Shown one piece after another: positions 1 to 9,859 of a stretch of DNA of 64,000 nucleotides; positions within the stretch are counted from its first letter, which is position 1; each line of letters opens with the position of its first letter. The DNA lies in contig NZ_CP040818.1 of assembly GCF_005887635.2 (NCBI RefSeq), positions 3,378,501 to 3,442,500 of the forward strand, written 5' to 3'. The stretch is from Paroceanicella profunda (GTDB taxonomy: Bacteria; Pseudomonadota; Alphaproteobacteria; Rhodobacterales; Rhodobacteraceae). A model generated the notes under the pieces. That model saw only the letters and a program-made list of their open reading frames with translations. It was not told where the DNA came from and searched no databases. The position numbers were made by a program, and so were the translations under genes.

Positions 1-3000
1 GAAGTTGCCGCATTCGCCGCAGCTGTCGCCCTCGTAGCCCTGCATCCGGGCCTGGGCGCGGCGGTCGAGCACCGCCAGCCCCGCGTCGGCCACCACCTGG
101 CCCACCGCCGCGGAGACACCCACCGTCTCCACCGCCCGGGCCTGGCCGAAGCCGCCCTGCAGCACCACCAGCTCCTGGGGCAGCCGCTTGCGCAGATAAC
201 CGGTGGAGGAGACCTGCTTGATCATCTCGATGGCCGAGGTCTGCACCTCCTCGCTCACGGGGCGGATGTTGTCGCCCCGCGGCAGCGCCGGCTTGCCCTC
301 GTCATGCCCGCCGCCCAGTTCGTCGAAGCTCGCGCCCGCCGGCTGGACATGCGCAAGGTCCGTGCGGTCCAGGTAGGACACCGCCAGCTCCCGGAAGATG
401 TAGTCCAGGATCGAGGTCGCGTTCTTGATCGAGTCGTTGCCCTGCACCATGCCCGCCGGCTCGAAGCGGGTGAAGGTGAAGGCCTCCACGAACTCCTCCA
501 GCGGCACGCCGTACTGCAGCCCCACGGACACCGCGATGGCGAAGTTGTTCATCATAGCCCGGAAGCCGGCGCCTTCCTTGTGCATGTCGATGAAGATCTC
601 GCCGAGCGCGCCGTCCTTGTACTCGCCGGTGCGCAGGTAGACCTTGTGGCCGCCCACGATGGCCTTCTGGGTGTAGCCCTTGCGCCGCTCGGGCAGCTTC
701 TCGCGGTGCGAGCGCACGATCTCCTTCACGATCACCTTCTCGATGATCTTCTCCGCCAGCACCGCGGCGCGCTGCTGGGCCGGGGCTGTGGCCAGCACCT
801 CCTCCAGTTCCTCGTCGTCCTCGATGAGCTGGGCGGCCAGCGGCTGGCTCAGCTTTGAGCCGTCGCGGTAGAGCGCATTCGCCTTCACGCCCAGCGACCA
901 GGAGAGCTCGTAGGCCGAGAGGCAATCCTCGATGCTCGCATCATTGGGCATGTTGATGGTCTTGGAGATGGCGCCGGAAATGAAGCTCTGCGCCGCCGCC
1001 ATCATGGTGATGTGGCTCTCCACCGAGAGGAAGCGCTTGCCGGTCTTGCCGCAGGGATTGGCGCAGTCGAACACCGGAAGATGCTCCTCGCGCAGCCCCG
1101 GCGCGCCCTCGAGGGTCATCGACCCGCACACATAGTCGTTCGCCGCGTCGATCTCGGCACGGGTGAACCCCATGGCCTTCAGCAGGTCCAGCGCCGGATT
1201 CGCGAGCTCCGCCGCGCTGCAGCCCAGCACGTCGCGGCAGAACTCCGCGCCCAGCGTCCACTGGTTGAACACGAAGCGGATGTCGAAGGCCGAGGCCAGC
1301 GCCCCTTCCACCGCGTCGATCTGCGCCGGGCCGAAGCCACGGGCGACCAGCGCGTCGAGGCCGATGCCGGGCGCCCCGTCGAGCGTGCCATGCCCCACGG
1401 CATGGTCGATGATCGCCTCGATCTGCCCGGCGTCATAGCCCAGCACCTCCAGTGCCGCGGGAACGGACTGGTTGATGATCTTGAAATAACCGCCGCCGGC
1501 GAGCTTCTTGAACTTCACCAGGGCGAAATCCGGCTCGATGCCGGTGGTGTCGCAATCCATCACCAGGCCGATGGTGCCGGTGGGGGCGATCACGGTGGTC
1601 TGGGCATTGCGGAAGCCATGCGCCTGGCCCAGCTCCAGCGCGCGGTCCCAGGCGGCGCGGGCGCGGGTGACCAGTTCCTGGTCGGGGCAGTTCACCTCGT
1701 CGAGCGGCACGGGCGGCGTGTTCAGCCCCTCGTAGCCCTCGGCCTCGCTCCAGGCGGCGCGGCGGTGGTTGCGGATCACCCGCAGCATGTTCGCGGCGTT
1801 CGGCGCGTGGCCGGCGAAGGCGCCCAGCTCCGAGGCCATCTCGGCCGAGGTGGCATAGGCGGTGCCGGTCATGATGGCGGTGAGGGCGGCGCAGAGCGCG
1901 CGGCCGCCGTCGCTGTCATAGCCCAGCCCCATGTTCATCAGCAGCCCGCCGATGTTGGCATAGCCGAGGCCCAGGGTGCGGAACCTGTAGCTCAGCTCCG
2001 CGATCTCCTTCGAGGGGAACTGCGCCATCAGCACCGAGATTTCCAGCGTCACCGTCCAGAGCCGCGAGGCATGTTCGTAGGCGTCCACGTCGAACACGCC
2101 CTCGCGCAGGAAGGTGAGCAGGTTCATGGAGGCGAGGTTGCAGGCCGTGTCGTCCAGGAACATGTATTCCGAGCACGGGTTGGAGGCCCGGATCGGCCCG
2201 TCCGCCGGGCAGGTGTGCCAGTCGTTGATCGTGTCGTGGAACTGCACGCCGGGGTCGGCGCAGGCCCAGGCGGCGTGGCCGATCTGCTCCCAGAGGTCGC
2301 GCGCCTTCACCGTGCGGGCCACCGTGCCGTCGGTGCGGCGGATCAGCTCCCAGTCCGCGTCGTCGCGCACCGCGTCGAGGAAGGCATCGGTCACGCGCAC
2401 GGAGTTGTTGGAGTTCTGGCCCGAGACGGTGAGATAGGCCTCCGAATCCCAGTCCGTGTCATAGGTGGGGAACTCGATGGAGGCATAGCCCTGCCGGGCG
2501 TACTGCAGCACCCGGTTCACGTAGGTCTCGGGGATCTTTACCTTCTTGGCCGAGCGGATGGCGGCCTTCAGCCCCGGGTTCGCCTTCGGGTCGAAGGCGT
2601 CCTCCTCCGCGCCGTCCCAGGCGCGGATGGCGGCGAAGATCTCGTTGAGCTTCTCCTCGTGCAGCTTGGAGCCGGCGACGAGGCTGGCCACCTTCTGCTC
2701 CTCCTTCACCTTCCAGGTGATGAACTGCTCGATGTCCGGGTGATCCATGTCGCAGATCACCATCTTGGCCGCGCGCCGCGTGGTGCCGCCGGACTTGATC
2801 GCCCCGGCCGCGCGGTCGCCGATCTTGAGGAAGGACATCAGCCCGGAGGACTTGCCGCCGCCGCCCAGCCGCTCGTTCTCGGCGCGCACGGTGGAGAAGT
2901 TGGTGCCGGTGCCCGAGCCGTACTTGAACAGCCGCGCCTCCCGCACCCAGAGGTCCATGATGCCGCCCTCGTTCACCAGGTCGTCGCGCACGGACTGGAT

Positions 3001-3600
3001 GAAGCAGGCATGCGGCTGCGGGTGCTCGTAGGCAGAGGTGGAGGCGGTAAGCTTGCCGGTCTTGTGGTCGACGTAGAAGTGCCCCTGCCCGGGGCCGTCG
3101 ATGCCGTAGGCCCAGTGCAGGCCGGTGTTGAACCATTGCGGCGAGTTCGGCGCGCCCATCTGGGCGGCGAGCATGAAGCGCATCTCGTCGAAATAGGCGC
3201 GGGCGTCCGCCTCGGCGGAGAAATAGCCGCCCTTCCAGCCCCAGTAGGCCCAGGCGCCCGCAAGTCGGTCGAACACCTGCCGGGCGGAGGTCTCGCCGCC
3301 GAAGCGCGCGTCCTCGGGCAGTTTGGCCAGCGCCGCCTCGTCGGGCACCGAGCGCCACAGGAACTCCGGCACACCCTTCTCGCGCAGCTTCTTCAGGCGC
3401 GCGGGCACCCCGGCCTTGCGGAAATACTTCTGGGCGAGCACGTCGGAGGCCACCTGGCTCCAATCCGCCGGCACCTCGATGCCCTTGAGCTGGAAGACCA
3501 CCGAGCCGTCAGGATTCCGGATCTCAGACACCGCCTCGCGAAAGGCGATCGCCTCATAGGCGGAGTTTCCGGATGTGGTGAACCTGCGCGCGATCTTCAT
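1..3600 (-). CDS. nrdJ: Vitamin B12-dependent (class II) ribonucleotide reductase, 3' end outside window
   Basis: Reduces ribonucleotides to deoxyribonucleotides in the cytoplasm using an adenosylcobalamin-generated radical, so it works with or without oxygen. The frame is open for 1200 codons from the ATG at 3600 to the window edge with no stop, so only the last residues are missing compared with the roughly 1200-1220 residues usual in Rhodobacterales. Visible marks are the NNSVRV and NPCSE stretches of the catalytic barrel, the [18 protein letters not shown] segment, and the C-terminal CGEC pair (C1194, C1197) of the zinc-ribbon/redox tail. It is transcribed alone, away from galM. Upstream NrdR-like boxes suggest repression when dNTP/ATP pools are high. 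The identification is firm; the exact C-terminus cannot be seen. Confidence 0.96.
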   Translation of the reverse strand, partial: MKIARRFTTSGNSAYEAIAFREAVSEIRNPDGSVVFQLKGIEVPADWSQVASDVLAQKYFRKAGVPARLKKLREKGVPEFLWRSVPDEAALAKLPEDARFGGETSARQVFDRLAGAWAYWGWKGGYFSAEADARAYFDEMRFMLAAQMGAPNSPQWFNTGLHWAYGIDGPGQGHFYVDHKTGKLTASTSAYEHPQPHACFIQSVRDDLVNEGGIMDLWVREARLFKYGSGTGTNFSTVRAENERLGGGGKSSGLMSFLKIGDRAAGAIKSGGTTRRAAKMVICDMDHPDIEQFITWKVKEEQKVASLVAGSKLHEEKLNEIFAAIRAWDGAEEDAFDPKANPGLKAAIRSAKKVKIPETYVNRVLQYARQGYASIEFPTYDTDWDSEAYLTVSGQNSNNSVRVTDAFLDAVRDDADWELIRRTDGTVARTVKARDLWEQIGHAAWACADPGVQFHDTINDWHTCPADGPIRASNPCSEYMFLDDTACNLASMNLLTFLREGVFDVDAYEHASRLWTVTLEISVLMAQFPSKEIAELSYRFRTLGLGYANIGGLLMNMGLGYDSDGGRALCAALTAIMTGTAYATSAEMASELGAFAGHAPNAANMLRVIRNHRRAAWSEAEGYEGLNTPPVPLDEVNCPDQELVTRARAAWDRALELGQAHGFRNAQTTVIAPTGTIGLVMDCDTTGIEPDFALVKFKKLAGGGYFKIINQSVPAALEVLGYDAGQIEAIIDHAVGHGTLDGAPGIGLDALVARGFGPAQIDAVEGALASAFDIRFVFNQWTLGAEFCRDVLGCSAAELANPALDLLKAMGFTRAEIDAANDYVCGSMTLEGAPGLREEHLPVFDCANPCGKTGKRFLSVESHITMMAAAQSFISGAISKTINMPNDASIEDCLSAYELSWSLGVKANALYRDGSKLSQPLAAQLIEDDEELEEVLATAPAQQRAAVLAEKIIEKVIVKEIVRSHREKLPERRKGYTQKAIVGGHKVYLRTGEYKDGALGEIFIDMHKEGAGFRAMMNNFAIAVSVGLQYGVPLEEFVEAFTFTRFEPAGMVQGNDSIKNATSILDYIFRELAVSYLDRTDLAHVQPAGASFDELGGGHDEGKPALPRGDNIRPVSEEVQTSAIEMIKQVSSTGYLRKRLPQELVVLQGGFGQARAVETVGVSAAVGQVVADAGLAVLDRRAQARMQGYEGDSCGECGNF

Positions 3601-3729
3601 GACACTCGTTTCCGTTCTACAGACAGTTCCATCCTGGCCCCGCGACCGGTGCCGCGGAGGGTGTCCGGGCACACACCCGGGACAGCATTGGTATGAAGCA
3701 GGCTGGGGATACCCGCGTTATTGGTGTTG

Positions 3730-3745
3730 CCCCCAGATGTAGGGG
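3730..3745 (-). promoter_or_regulatory. NrdR-box-like site, proximal to nrdJ
   Basis: The stretch CCCCCAGATGTAGGGG fits the core of the NrdR consensus acaCwAtATaTwGtgt at most key positions (C, A, AT, T, w, G) and has inverted C/G-run ends. It lies about 130 bp upstream of the nrdJ start. NrdR is the usual nucleotide-sensing repressor of ribonucleotide reductase genes, so the location fits. The match was judged by eye, without a scoring matrix. Confidence 0.45.
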
Positions 3746-3810
3746 GAACGTCCCGTATGGCACACAAACTGCAGGTGGCCGCCCGAGTCGGTCAATCATA
3801 AAATCTGAGA

Positions 3811-3819
3811 TATCCACAA
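3811..3819. promoter_or_regulatory. DnaA-box-like nonamer upstream of nrdJ
   Basis: TATCCACAA is close to the DnaA consensus TTATCCACA (a shifted near match, with A in place of the first conserved T). DnaA is known to influence ribonucleotide reductase transcription in E. coli. A single short site is weak evidence and could be chance. Confidence 0.2.
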
Positions 3820-3844
3820 CGGATTGTTGTTGACCTTCTCAGGC

Positions 3845-3860
3845 ACACCATCTGTGGGGG
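3845..3860 (-). promoter_or_regulatory. NrdR-box-like site, distal to nrdJ
   Basis: ACACCATCTGTGGGGG matches the NrdR consensus at its first four bases (acaC) and at the A, t, T, T and G core positions. It shares the trailing GGGGGAACGT with the proximal site. The two sites start 115 bp apart, close to eleven helical turns, as expected for cooperative NrdR binding, though known pairs are usually closer. Confidence 0.4.
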
Positions 3861-3890
3861 AACGTTCTCCGGCGGCATGGCCGGACCAGT

Positions 3891-3932
3891 GCGGGGCCCG
3901 CGCCTGCACCGTCCGGGCGGCGCGGGCCCCGC
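3891..3932 (-). terminator. Stem-loop terminator after galM
   Basis: A perfect 14-bp GC stem (GCGGGGCCCGCGCC at 3891-3904 pairing with 3919-3932) with a 14-base loop starts 5 bp beyond the galM stop. It has no clear U-tract, which is common in GC-rich alphaproteobacteria. It likely separates the Ldh2-galM transcript from nrdJ. Confidence 0.6.
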
Positions 3933-3936
3933 AAAA

Positions 3937-4920
3937 TCAGGCGATCTCGACTTCGAGAACCTGCTCGTAGGGATGCTCCGGATCATGGAGAATCGACGGG
4001 AAGCCGGGCTGGTTCAGGCTGTCCGGGAAGTGCTGGGCCTCCAGGCACAGCCCGGCGAAAGCGCCATACCGCCGCCCGTCCAGCCCGGGAACCGGCACGT
4101 CCATGTGCGGCGCGGTGTAAAGCTGGATGCCGGGCTGATCGGTCCACAACCGCAGGTGCCGCGCGCCGAACCGCAGCTCGGCCGCCGGCGCGGCCCGGTC
4201 CCGGTCCGGGCGCAGCACGAAATTGTGGTCGTGGCCGGAGGCCTCCGGGTCCGCGTCCGCGATGCGCCGCGCCTGCCGGAAGTCGAAGCGCGTGCCGGCA
4301 ACGGGCGCGATCTCGCCGGTGGGGATCAGCGTGTCGTCCACCGGCGTGTAGGCCTCCGCGTCCAGCCGCAGGTCATGCCCGCGCACATCGGGCTCTCCCA
4401 GCGTGTAATAGGCGTGCTGGGCAAGGTTGATCGGCGTCAGCCGGTCCGGCATCGCGCGCATCCGGTAGGTGAGCTTCTTCCCGGAAAGGCTTACGATCAC
4501 TTCGAAATCCACGGTGCCGGGATAGCCATCCTCCCCGTCCGGAGAGCGGTATGAGAAGCGCAGCGCGCGGTTGGCGCTGTCCGGCTCCAGCGACCAGATC
4601 CGCCGGCCCAGCCCGCTGAGCCCGCCGTGCAGGTGGTTCGGGCCGTTGTTGATCGCGAGCTGGTAATCCTGGCCCTCCAGGGTGAAACGCCCACGGGCGA
4701 TGCGGTTTGCCACCCGCCCGGCGATGATGCCGAAGGAAGCGCCGTACTGCCGGTGATCCCCGATCGATTCGAACCCCAGCACCATCGGCACCCCGTCCAG
4801 CCGCCAGTCCCGCAGGACACAGCCGTAGTCGAGCAGCGAGATGCGGGTCGGCCCATCCTCGAGCACCGCCTCGCGGACGGTCCTGCCGTCGAAACGGTCG
4901 AAATCATGCAGCTCAATCAT
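3937..4920 (-). CDS. galM: Aldose 1-epimerase (mutarotase)
   Basis: Interconverts alpha and beta anomers of aldoses such as galactose or glucose in the cytoplasm. At 327 residues it has the usual family length. Family motifs are present: GRVANRI (68-74), the NHLHGG segment with H98, the catalytic His in LAQHAYYTL (H169), GHDHNFVL, and the catalytic Glu in CLEAQHFPDS (E294). Its start overlaps the stop of the upstream Ldh2-type gene by four bases (ATGA), so the two are translationally coupled. The partner suggests a role in sugar or sugar-acid catabolism rather than a Leloir gal operon, since no galE/K/T is near. The natural sugar is not known. Confidence 0.93.
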   Translation of the reverse strand: MIELHDFDRFDGRTVREAVLEDGPTRISLLDYGCVLRDWRLDGVPMVLGFESIGDHRQYGASFGIIAGRVANRIARGRFTLEGQDYQLAINNGPNHLHGGLSGLGRRIWSLEPDSANRALRFSYRSPDGEDGYPGTVDFEVIVSLSGKKLTYRMRAMPDRLTPINLAQHAYYTLGEPDVRGHDLRLDAEAYTPVDDTLIPTGEIAPVAGTRFDFRQARRIADADPEASGHDHNFVLRPDRDRAAPAAELRFGARHLRLWTDQPGIQLYTAPHMDVPVPGLDGRRYGAFAGLCLEAQHFPDSLNQPGFPSILHDPEHPYEQVLEVEIA

Positions 4921-5924
4921 GTCGCGGCGATCTCCTTGATCCTGTCCACCAGGGTGCGCGGCAGGGCCAACCCCTCCCGCGCCGAACGGGCGCGCGCCTC
5001 CAGCCTGCGGCTGCCGGGCAGCCGGGCGCCCTCGGCGGCCGCGAATGCGGCCAGCAGGGCCTGCATGCGGCTGGCGAACAGCCCGCCCGACAGCGCCTGC
5101 GCATCCAGGGCGATGAGCACCTGTCCCAGGTCGGGCGGCGCGCCCGCGCCATCAAAGAGCGAACTGGCCTCCGAGGCAAGGGCCGCCCCCGCGACACAGG
5201 CCGCCATCACCTCGACCATCAGCGCCAGCGCAGCGCCCTTCGCGCCGCCCATCGGGGCAACCGTGCCGGCGAGGGCCTCCACAGGATCGGTGGTCGGCGC
5301 GCCGTCACGGTCCAGCGCCCAGCCTTGGGGAATGGCCGTGCCGCTTTCGCGCGCCGCGAGGATCTTGCCCCGCGCCACCTGCGAGGTGGCAAGGTCGATC
5401 ACCAGCGCCGGCGCCCCTGCCACCGGTGCCGCGAAGGCGATCGGATTCGTGCCGAGCACCGGCGTCTTCGCCCCCCAGGGCGCCATGGCCTTCGGCGCGT
5501 TGCCGTAGATGAAGCCGACACAACCGGCCTCCGCGATCTGCTCGCAGACCAGCCCGGCCACGCCGAAGTGGTGCGAATGCACCAGCGTGGCACAGGCAAT
5601 GCCCTGCGTGCCCGCGCGCCGCACCAGTTCCGGCAGCGCGAGGTCCAGCGCCGGATAGGCAAAGCCATGCCCGGCGTCGACCCGGAATGCCCCGGGCCGG
5701 ATGTCCTCCACCCGCGGCACCGCGGCGCCATCCACCTTCCCGCTGCGGCTCTGCGCGGTGTAGGAGGGGATGCGCGACAGCCCGTGGCCATGCTGCCCGT
5801 CCGCCTCCGCCCGAACGAGGGCGCGCGCCACGGGCGCCGCATTTTCCGGCAGCGTACGCGACGCGACGAGCGCCGCATTCGCCAAAGACTCGGCCTCGGC
5901 AAGGGACAGGACAATATCGGACAT
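4917..5924 (-). CDS. Malate/L-lactate (Ldh2) family NAD(P)H-dependent oxidoreductase
   Basis: Member of the Ldh2/MDH2 dehydrogenase family (malate, ureidoglycolate, 2,3-diketogulonate or delta1-piperideine-2-carboxylate reductases). Family marks are GHGLSRIP near residue 48, the HSHHFG motif with its catalytic His, GTNPIAFAAP, and the DLATSQVARGKI stretch. The ATG at 5924 has a GGAG ribosome site upstream; an in-frame TTG two codons earlier is less likely. Length is 335 residues, normal for the family. It is first in an operon with galM. The substrate cannot be told from sequence, and the pairing with an epimerase hints at a sugar-derived hydroxy acid. Confidence 0.85.
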   Translation of the reverse strand: MSDIVLSLAEAESLANAALVASRTLPENAAPVARALVRAEADGQHGHGLSRIPSYTAQSRSGKVDGAAVPRVEDIRPGAFRVDAGHGFAYPALDLALPELVRRAGTQGIACATLVHSHHFGVAGLVCEQIAEAGCVGFIYGNAPKAMAPWGAKTPVLGTNPIAFAAPVAGAPALVIDLATSQVARGKILAARESGTAIPQGWALDRDGAPTTDPVEALAGTVAPMGGAKGAALALMVEVMAACVAGAALASEASSLFDGAGAPPDLGQVLIALDAQALSGGLFASRMQALLAAFAAAEGARLPGSRRLEARARSAREGLALPRTLVDRIKEIAAT

Positions 5925-6195
5925 GAGCAAGGCTCCGTAACTGCGGGATCCCTGCCTTTACCGCCCGCGCCGAACCGGCGCGAGCCCTTTCCACCAGCCC
6001 CACCGGGCGGAGCACGCCGACAGGACCCGAACCCGGCCTGCCGGCGCTCCGACCCGCGGGGCGGACACGAACCGGCCACACGCAAACACCGCTGTCACCT
6101 TGCGCCCGCCCGGTTAGCCGAAGGTTAAGGCCCACCGCTCTGGACGCCGCAACCGCCCTCCACTACCACTGCAGCCGGCAGTTTCCGGAGGCCCG

Positions 6196-7383
6196 ATGAC
6201 CCCGTTTCACCAGTCGCCGCGCGACGCTGACTTCATCCAGTCGCCCTGGGCGGCCTATGACCGCGCCCGCGCCGGCGGGCCGCTGGTGTTCTGGCACGAC
6301 TACGGCCATGCCTGCAGCGCCGACCATGCCACCGTCTCCGCCCTGCTGCGCGACCGGCGCTTCGGCCGCGAGGCCCCTGCCGGCCTGCTGCCGCCGCCGC
6401 CGGAGCATCTCGCACCCTTCTATGCCGTGGAGGATCACTCCATGCTGGAGCGCGAGCCCCCCGTGCACACCCGGCTGCGCGGGCTGGTGACACGGGCCTT
6501 CGTCTCACGGCGCGTGGCGGGCATGGCGGCGGAGATTGCCGCGCTCTCAGCCCGGCTGATCGACGGGTTCTCGGGGGCGGAGACCGATCTCCTGCCGCAT
6601 TGGGCGGAGAGGATTCCGGTGATCGTGATCGCCCGGCTTCTCGGCGTGCCCGAGGAAATGGCGGGCCAGCTTCTGGCCTGGTCGCATGACATGGTGGCGA
6701 TCTACCAGGCCCGGCGCGACCGGGCGGTGGAGGAGGCCGCCGCCCGGGCCGCGGCCGAATTCTCGGCCTATCTGCGCGCCCATGTCGAGGCCCGGCGCCG
6801 GCAGCCGCGGGAAGACCTCATCACCCATCTCATCGCGGCGGAGGAGAATGGCGACCGGCTGAGCACGGATGAGCTGATCGCCACCTGCATCCTGCTGCTC
6901 AACGCCGGGCACGAGGCCACGGTGCACGCGCTCGGCAACGGGGTGAAGGCGGTGCTGGAAAGCGGGCGCCCGGCGGAGCGCTTCTTCGCAAATGCCGCGG
7001 CCACGGAGGCCACGGTCGAGGAGATCCTGCGATTCGACCCGCCGCTGCACATGTTCACCCGCTACGCGCTGGAGCCGGTGGAGATTGCCGGCCACCGGTT
7101 CGCACCGGGCGAGGTGGTCGGCCTGCTGCTGGGCGCGGCGAACCATGACCCCGCCTTCCGGCGTGACCCGGGGCGGTTCGACCCCGGCCTCGGCGGCGCG
7201 GGGCACCTGAGCTTCGGCGCCGGGCTGCATTTCTGCGTGGGCGCGCCGCTGGCCCGGCTGGAGATGCAGGTGGCCCTGCCCGACCTGTTCCGCCGCCTGC
7301 CCGGCCTGCGGCTGGCGCGCCCGCCGCGCTACGCGGACGCGTTCCACTTCCGCCGGCTGGAGCGGCTGGAGATCACCGCCTGA
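6196..7383 (+). CDS. Cytochrome P450 (bacterial class I type)
   Basis: Heme-thiolate monooxygenase, soluble, 395 residues. The heme-binding loop is FGAGLHFCVG with the ligand Cys at 347. The I-helix oxygen-activating motif is AGHEAT, and the K-helix ExxR appears as EEILR. The ATG at 6196 is preceded by a GGAGG ribosome site. No ferredoxin or ferredoxin reductase lies nearby, so it must use redox partners encoded elsewhere. It diverges from the Ldh2-galM operon, and its stop lies three bases from the rnj stop on the other strand. Its substrate cannot be inferred; the soluble CYP107-like architecture is seen in many secondary-metabolism and xenobiotic P450s. Confidence 0.93.
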   Translation: MTPFHQSPRDADFIQSPWAAYDRARAGGPLVFWHDYGHACSADHATVSALLRDRRFGREAPAGLLPPPPEHLAPFYAVEDHSMLEREPPVHTRLRGLVTRAFVSRRVAGMAAEIAALSARLIDGFSGAETDLLPHWAERIPVIVIARLLGVPEEMAGQLLAWSHDMVAIYQARRDRAVEEAAARAAAEFSAYLRAHVEARRRQPREDLITHLIAAEENGDRLSTDELIATCILLLNAGHEATVHALGNGVKAVLESGRPAERFFANAAATEATVEEILRFDPPLHMFTRYALEPVEIAGHRFAPGEVVGLLLGAANHDPAFRRDPGRFDPGLGGAGHLSFGAGLHFCVGAPLARLEMQVALPDLFRRLPGLRLARPPRYADAFHFRRLERLEITA

Positions 7384-7386
7384 CGG

Positions 7387-9069
7387 TCAGCCGTCCACCT
7401 CCACGCGCGAGACCATCACCGTCACCACCGGCTTGCGCCCGGTGAGCCGGCGTACAAGCTGCGAACAGGTGCTGGTCACCAGCGTCTCGATCGCATCGTT
7501 GTTGCGCAGCTGCTTGCCGTTGGCACGGTCGAAGGCCGCGTCGATGGCGTCCTCCATCGCGGCGCTGAGCGTGCCGACGGCCTCGTCGAGATCATTGGCG
7601 ACGCCCTGGATGCGCACCACCGGATCGGCGGCCAGGTCACCGTCCTGGTCGACCACGACCGCCGCGATCACCAGCCCGCGCAGCGCCAGCTTCAGCCGGT
7701 CCCGCACCACGCCGTCGAAGGCGCCGATCAGCAGGCTGCCGTCGAGATAGAGCCGCCCGGTTTCCGCCGACCCCACGATCGCCACCGGACCGCCGGCAAG
7801 ACGCGCCACCGAGCCGTTGGTGACCACGAGGCTGGGAATGTCGCTCTCCGCGGCGAGGGCGGCATGCTCCACGAGATGGCGGTGCTCGCCATGCATCGGC
7901 ACCAGAAGCTTCGGCTTCACCAGGCGGTGCAGCTGCTGCAGGTCCGGCCGGTTCGCATGGCCGGAGACGTGGTAGAGCCCGCCGCTGTCATCGACCACTT
8001 GCGCGCCTTGCTCGGAGAAGCGGTTCACGATGCGGGCCACGGATTTCTCGTTGCCCGGAATGGTCTTGGAGGAGAACAGAACCATGTCGCCCGGCTCGGC
8101 CCGCACCCGGGGCGAGGAGCCGTTGGCGATCTGCGCCACTGCGGCGCGCCGCTCGCCCTGGCTGCCGGAGGCCAGCACCATCAGGTGCTGGGCCGGCGTG
8201 TCGAGCATGCGCTCCTCGCTCAGGATCTCGGGGAAATCCTTCAGCACGCCGGTCTCGCGCGCGGCGGCGAGCATGCGTTGCATGGCGCGGCCCTGCAGCG
8301 CCACGGAGCGGCCCGCCCCCTTCGCGGCGGCGGCCAGCGTGCGCAGCCGGGCGATGTTGGAGGCGAAGGTGGTGGCGATCACCAGCCCCTTCGCGCCCTT
8401 CACCAGCTCGGCGATGGGCGCCACGATCTCCGCCTCGGAGCGGCCGGGGTTCGGGCTGAACACGTTGGTGCTGTCGCAGACCAGGGCGTCCACGCCCTTG
8501 CGGCCGAGCGCCTCGAAGGCCGCGGGGTCGAAGGGCTCGCCCACCTGCGGGTCACGGTCCACCTTGAAGTCGCCGCTGTGCACGATGCGGTGGCCGCCGG
8601 CCTCGATCACCAGCGCGGAGGCCTCCGGGATCGAATGGGAGATCGGCATGAAGCCGACCTTGAACGGCCCGGCCTGGATCATCTTCGGCATCGCCGGGCA
8701 CACCTTGATGACCGACGTGTCCAGCCCGGCTTCCGACATCTTGCCCTCGGCGATGCGGGCGGTGAAGCGGCGCGCGTAGACCGGGCAGTCCAGCTCGGGC
8801 CACAGCCGGCCGAGCGCGCCGACATGGTCCTCATGCGCGTGGGTGAGGAACAGGCCGTGCAGCCGGTCCGACTGGGCGGCGATGAAATTCGGGTCGGCCA
8901 TGATGAGGTCGACACCCGGCGTGGTTTCCATGTCGCCGAAGGTCACGCCGCAGTCGACCATGATCCACTGGCGGTCGCGCTCGGGTCCGACCCCGTAGAG
9001 ATACATGTTCATGCCGATCTCGCCGGCCCCGCCAAGCGGGAGGAAGACCAGTTCTGCGGAGGTGCTCAT
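7387..9069 (-). CDS. rnj: Ribonuclease J
   Basis: Metallo-beta-lactamase/beta-CASP ribonuclease with 5'-3' exo- and endonuclease activity in RNA maturation and decay. The zinc-binding signature THAHEDHVGA lies near residue 75, followed by HSIPEA, the HSGDFK motif and CDSTNV. The beta-CASP domain and the HGEHRH segment follow, then the C-terminal domain. Its 560 residues match the alphaproteobacterial enzyme. The start overlaps the coaX stop by four bases, so it is the last gene of the nuo-birA-coaX-rnj unit, a placement common in Rhodobacterales. Confidence 0.95.
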   Translation of the reverse strand: MSTSAELVFLPLGGAGEIGMNMYLYGVGPERDRQWIMVDCGVTFGDMETTPGVDLIMADPNFIAAQSDRLHGLFLTHAHEDHVGALGRLWPELDCPVYARRFTARIAEGKMSEAGLDTSVIKVCPAMPKMIQAGPFKVGFMPISHSIPEASALVIEAGGHRIVHSGDFKVDRDPQVGEPFDPAAFEALGRKGVDALVCDSTNVFSPNPGRSEAEIVAPIAELVKGAKGLVIATTFASNIARLRTLAAAAKGAGRSVALQGRAMQRMLAAARETGVLKDFPEILSEERMLDTPAQHLMVLASGSQGERRAAVAQIANGSSPRVRAEPGDMVLFSSKTIPGNEKSVARIVNRFSEQGAQVVDDSGGLYHVSGHANRPDLQQLHRLVKPKLLVPMHGEHRHLVEHAALAAESDIPSLVVTNGSVARLAGGPVAIVGSAETGRLYLDGSLLIGAFDGVVRDRLKLALRGLVIAAVVVDQDGDLAADPVVRIQGVANDLDEAVGTLSAAMEDAIDAAFDRANGKQLRNNDAIETLVTSTCSQLVRRLTGRKPVVTVMVSRVEVDG

Positions 9070-9848
9070 GCGTGGTTTCTGCCTCGGTTGGTTTCGTTGA
9101 TGTGCACGAGCCCGTGAATGGTCAGATCCGTGTCGATGATATCGAGGGCTTTAGTGCCCTGAGCGAAAAGTGTCGAGAGCCCGCCGGTGCCGATCACCTG
9201 CATGCGCTTGCCGCGTTCCTCGGCGATCCGCTGGCAGATGCCCTCGACGAGGCCGACATAGCCCCAGAAGATGCCCGACTGCATGCAGGCGACGGTGTTC
9301 TGCCCCACCACCTGCGCCGGCCGGGTGACGTCGATATGCGGCAGCGCGGCGGCGGCCATGTGCAGCGCCTCTAGGCTGAGGTTCACCCCCGGCGCGATCA
9401 CCCCGCCCTCGTAGGCCCCGTCCGCGCCCACCACGTCGAAGGTGGTCGCCGTTCCGAAATCCACCACGATCAGTTCCCCGCCATAGAGCCGGAAGGCGCC
9501 CACGCTGTTGACCAGCCTGTCCGCGCCCACCTGGGTGCCGGGGTCCACGCGCACCGGGATACCGAGCTCGCAATCGTCGCGCCCGACCACCAGGGCACGG
9601 CTGTCAAAATAGCGCTGCGCCAGCACCCGCAGATTGAACAGAACCCGCGGAACCACGGAGGAGACGACCACGTCTGTGATCGCCTTCGCAGTCACGCCCG
9701 AATGGGTCATCAGGGCGTCGAGCCAGACGAAATATTCGTCCGCCGTGCGCTGCGGCTGGGTCGCGCAGCGCCACTGGGCGACGAAATCCTGACCGTCATG
9801 CACGGCGAAAAGCGTGTTCGTGTTGCCAACGTCAATGGCGAGAAGCAT
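9066..9848 (-). CDS. coaX: Type III pantothenate kinase
   Basis: Phosphorylates pantothenate, the first step of coenzyme A synthesis, in the cytoplasm. It is an ASKHA-fold kinase of 260 residues. The N-terminal phosphate-binding DVGNTNT, the GADR pantothenate-site motif (GADRLVN), DFGTATTFD and the GGVIAPG loop are all visible. It sits 11 bp after birA and overlaps rnj by four bases. The run nuoN-birA-coaX-rnj is tightly packed and likely co-transcribed. Confidence 0.95.
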   Translation of the reverse strand: MLLAIDVGNTNTLFAVHDGQDFVAQWRCATQPQRTADEYFVWLDALMTHSGVTAKAITDVVVSSVVPRVLFNLRVLAQRYFDSRALVVGRDDCELGIPVRVDPGTQVGADRLVNSVGAFRLYGGELIVVDFGTATTFDVVGADGAYEGGVIAPGVNLSLEALHMAAAALPHIDVTRPAQVVGQNTVACMQSGIFWGYVGLVEGICQRIAEERGKRMQVIGTGGLSTLFAQGTKALDIIDTDLTIHGLVHINETNRGRNHA

Positions 9849-9859
9849 CGGACGCTCCT

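Larger units (their letters stand above)
3601..3936. other. Intergenic region between nrdJ and galM
   Basis: No credible gene. It holds, reading toward nrdJ, the galM terminator hairpin (3891-3932), two NrdR-box-like sites (3845-3860 and 3730-3745) and a DnaA-box-like TATCCACAA (3811-3819). It must contain the nrdJ promoter, but no convincing -10/-35 pair stands out. I see no cobalamin riboswitch here. Confidence 0.6.

Noticed and set aside
1012..3696. 894-residue open frame on the plus strand
   Set aside because: It is antisense to nrdJ, whose frame is intact and rich in family motifs. The plus-strand frame is His/Arg/Gly-rich without any domain, as expected from the mirror of GC-rich codons.
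3601..3936. Cobalamin riboswitch before nrdJ
   Set aside because: Searched for by eye because the enzyme needs B12; no B12-box-like sequence or fitting structure was seen, and NrdR-like sites explain the region better.
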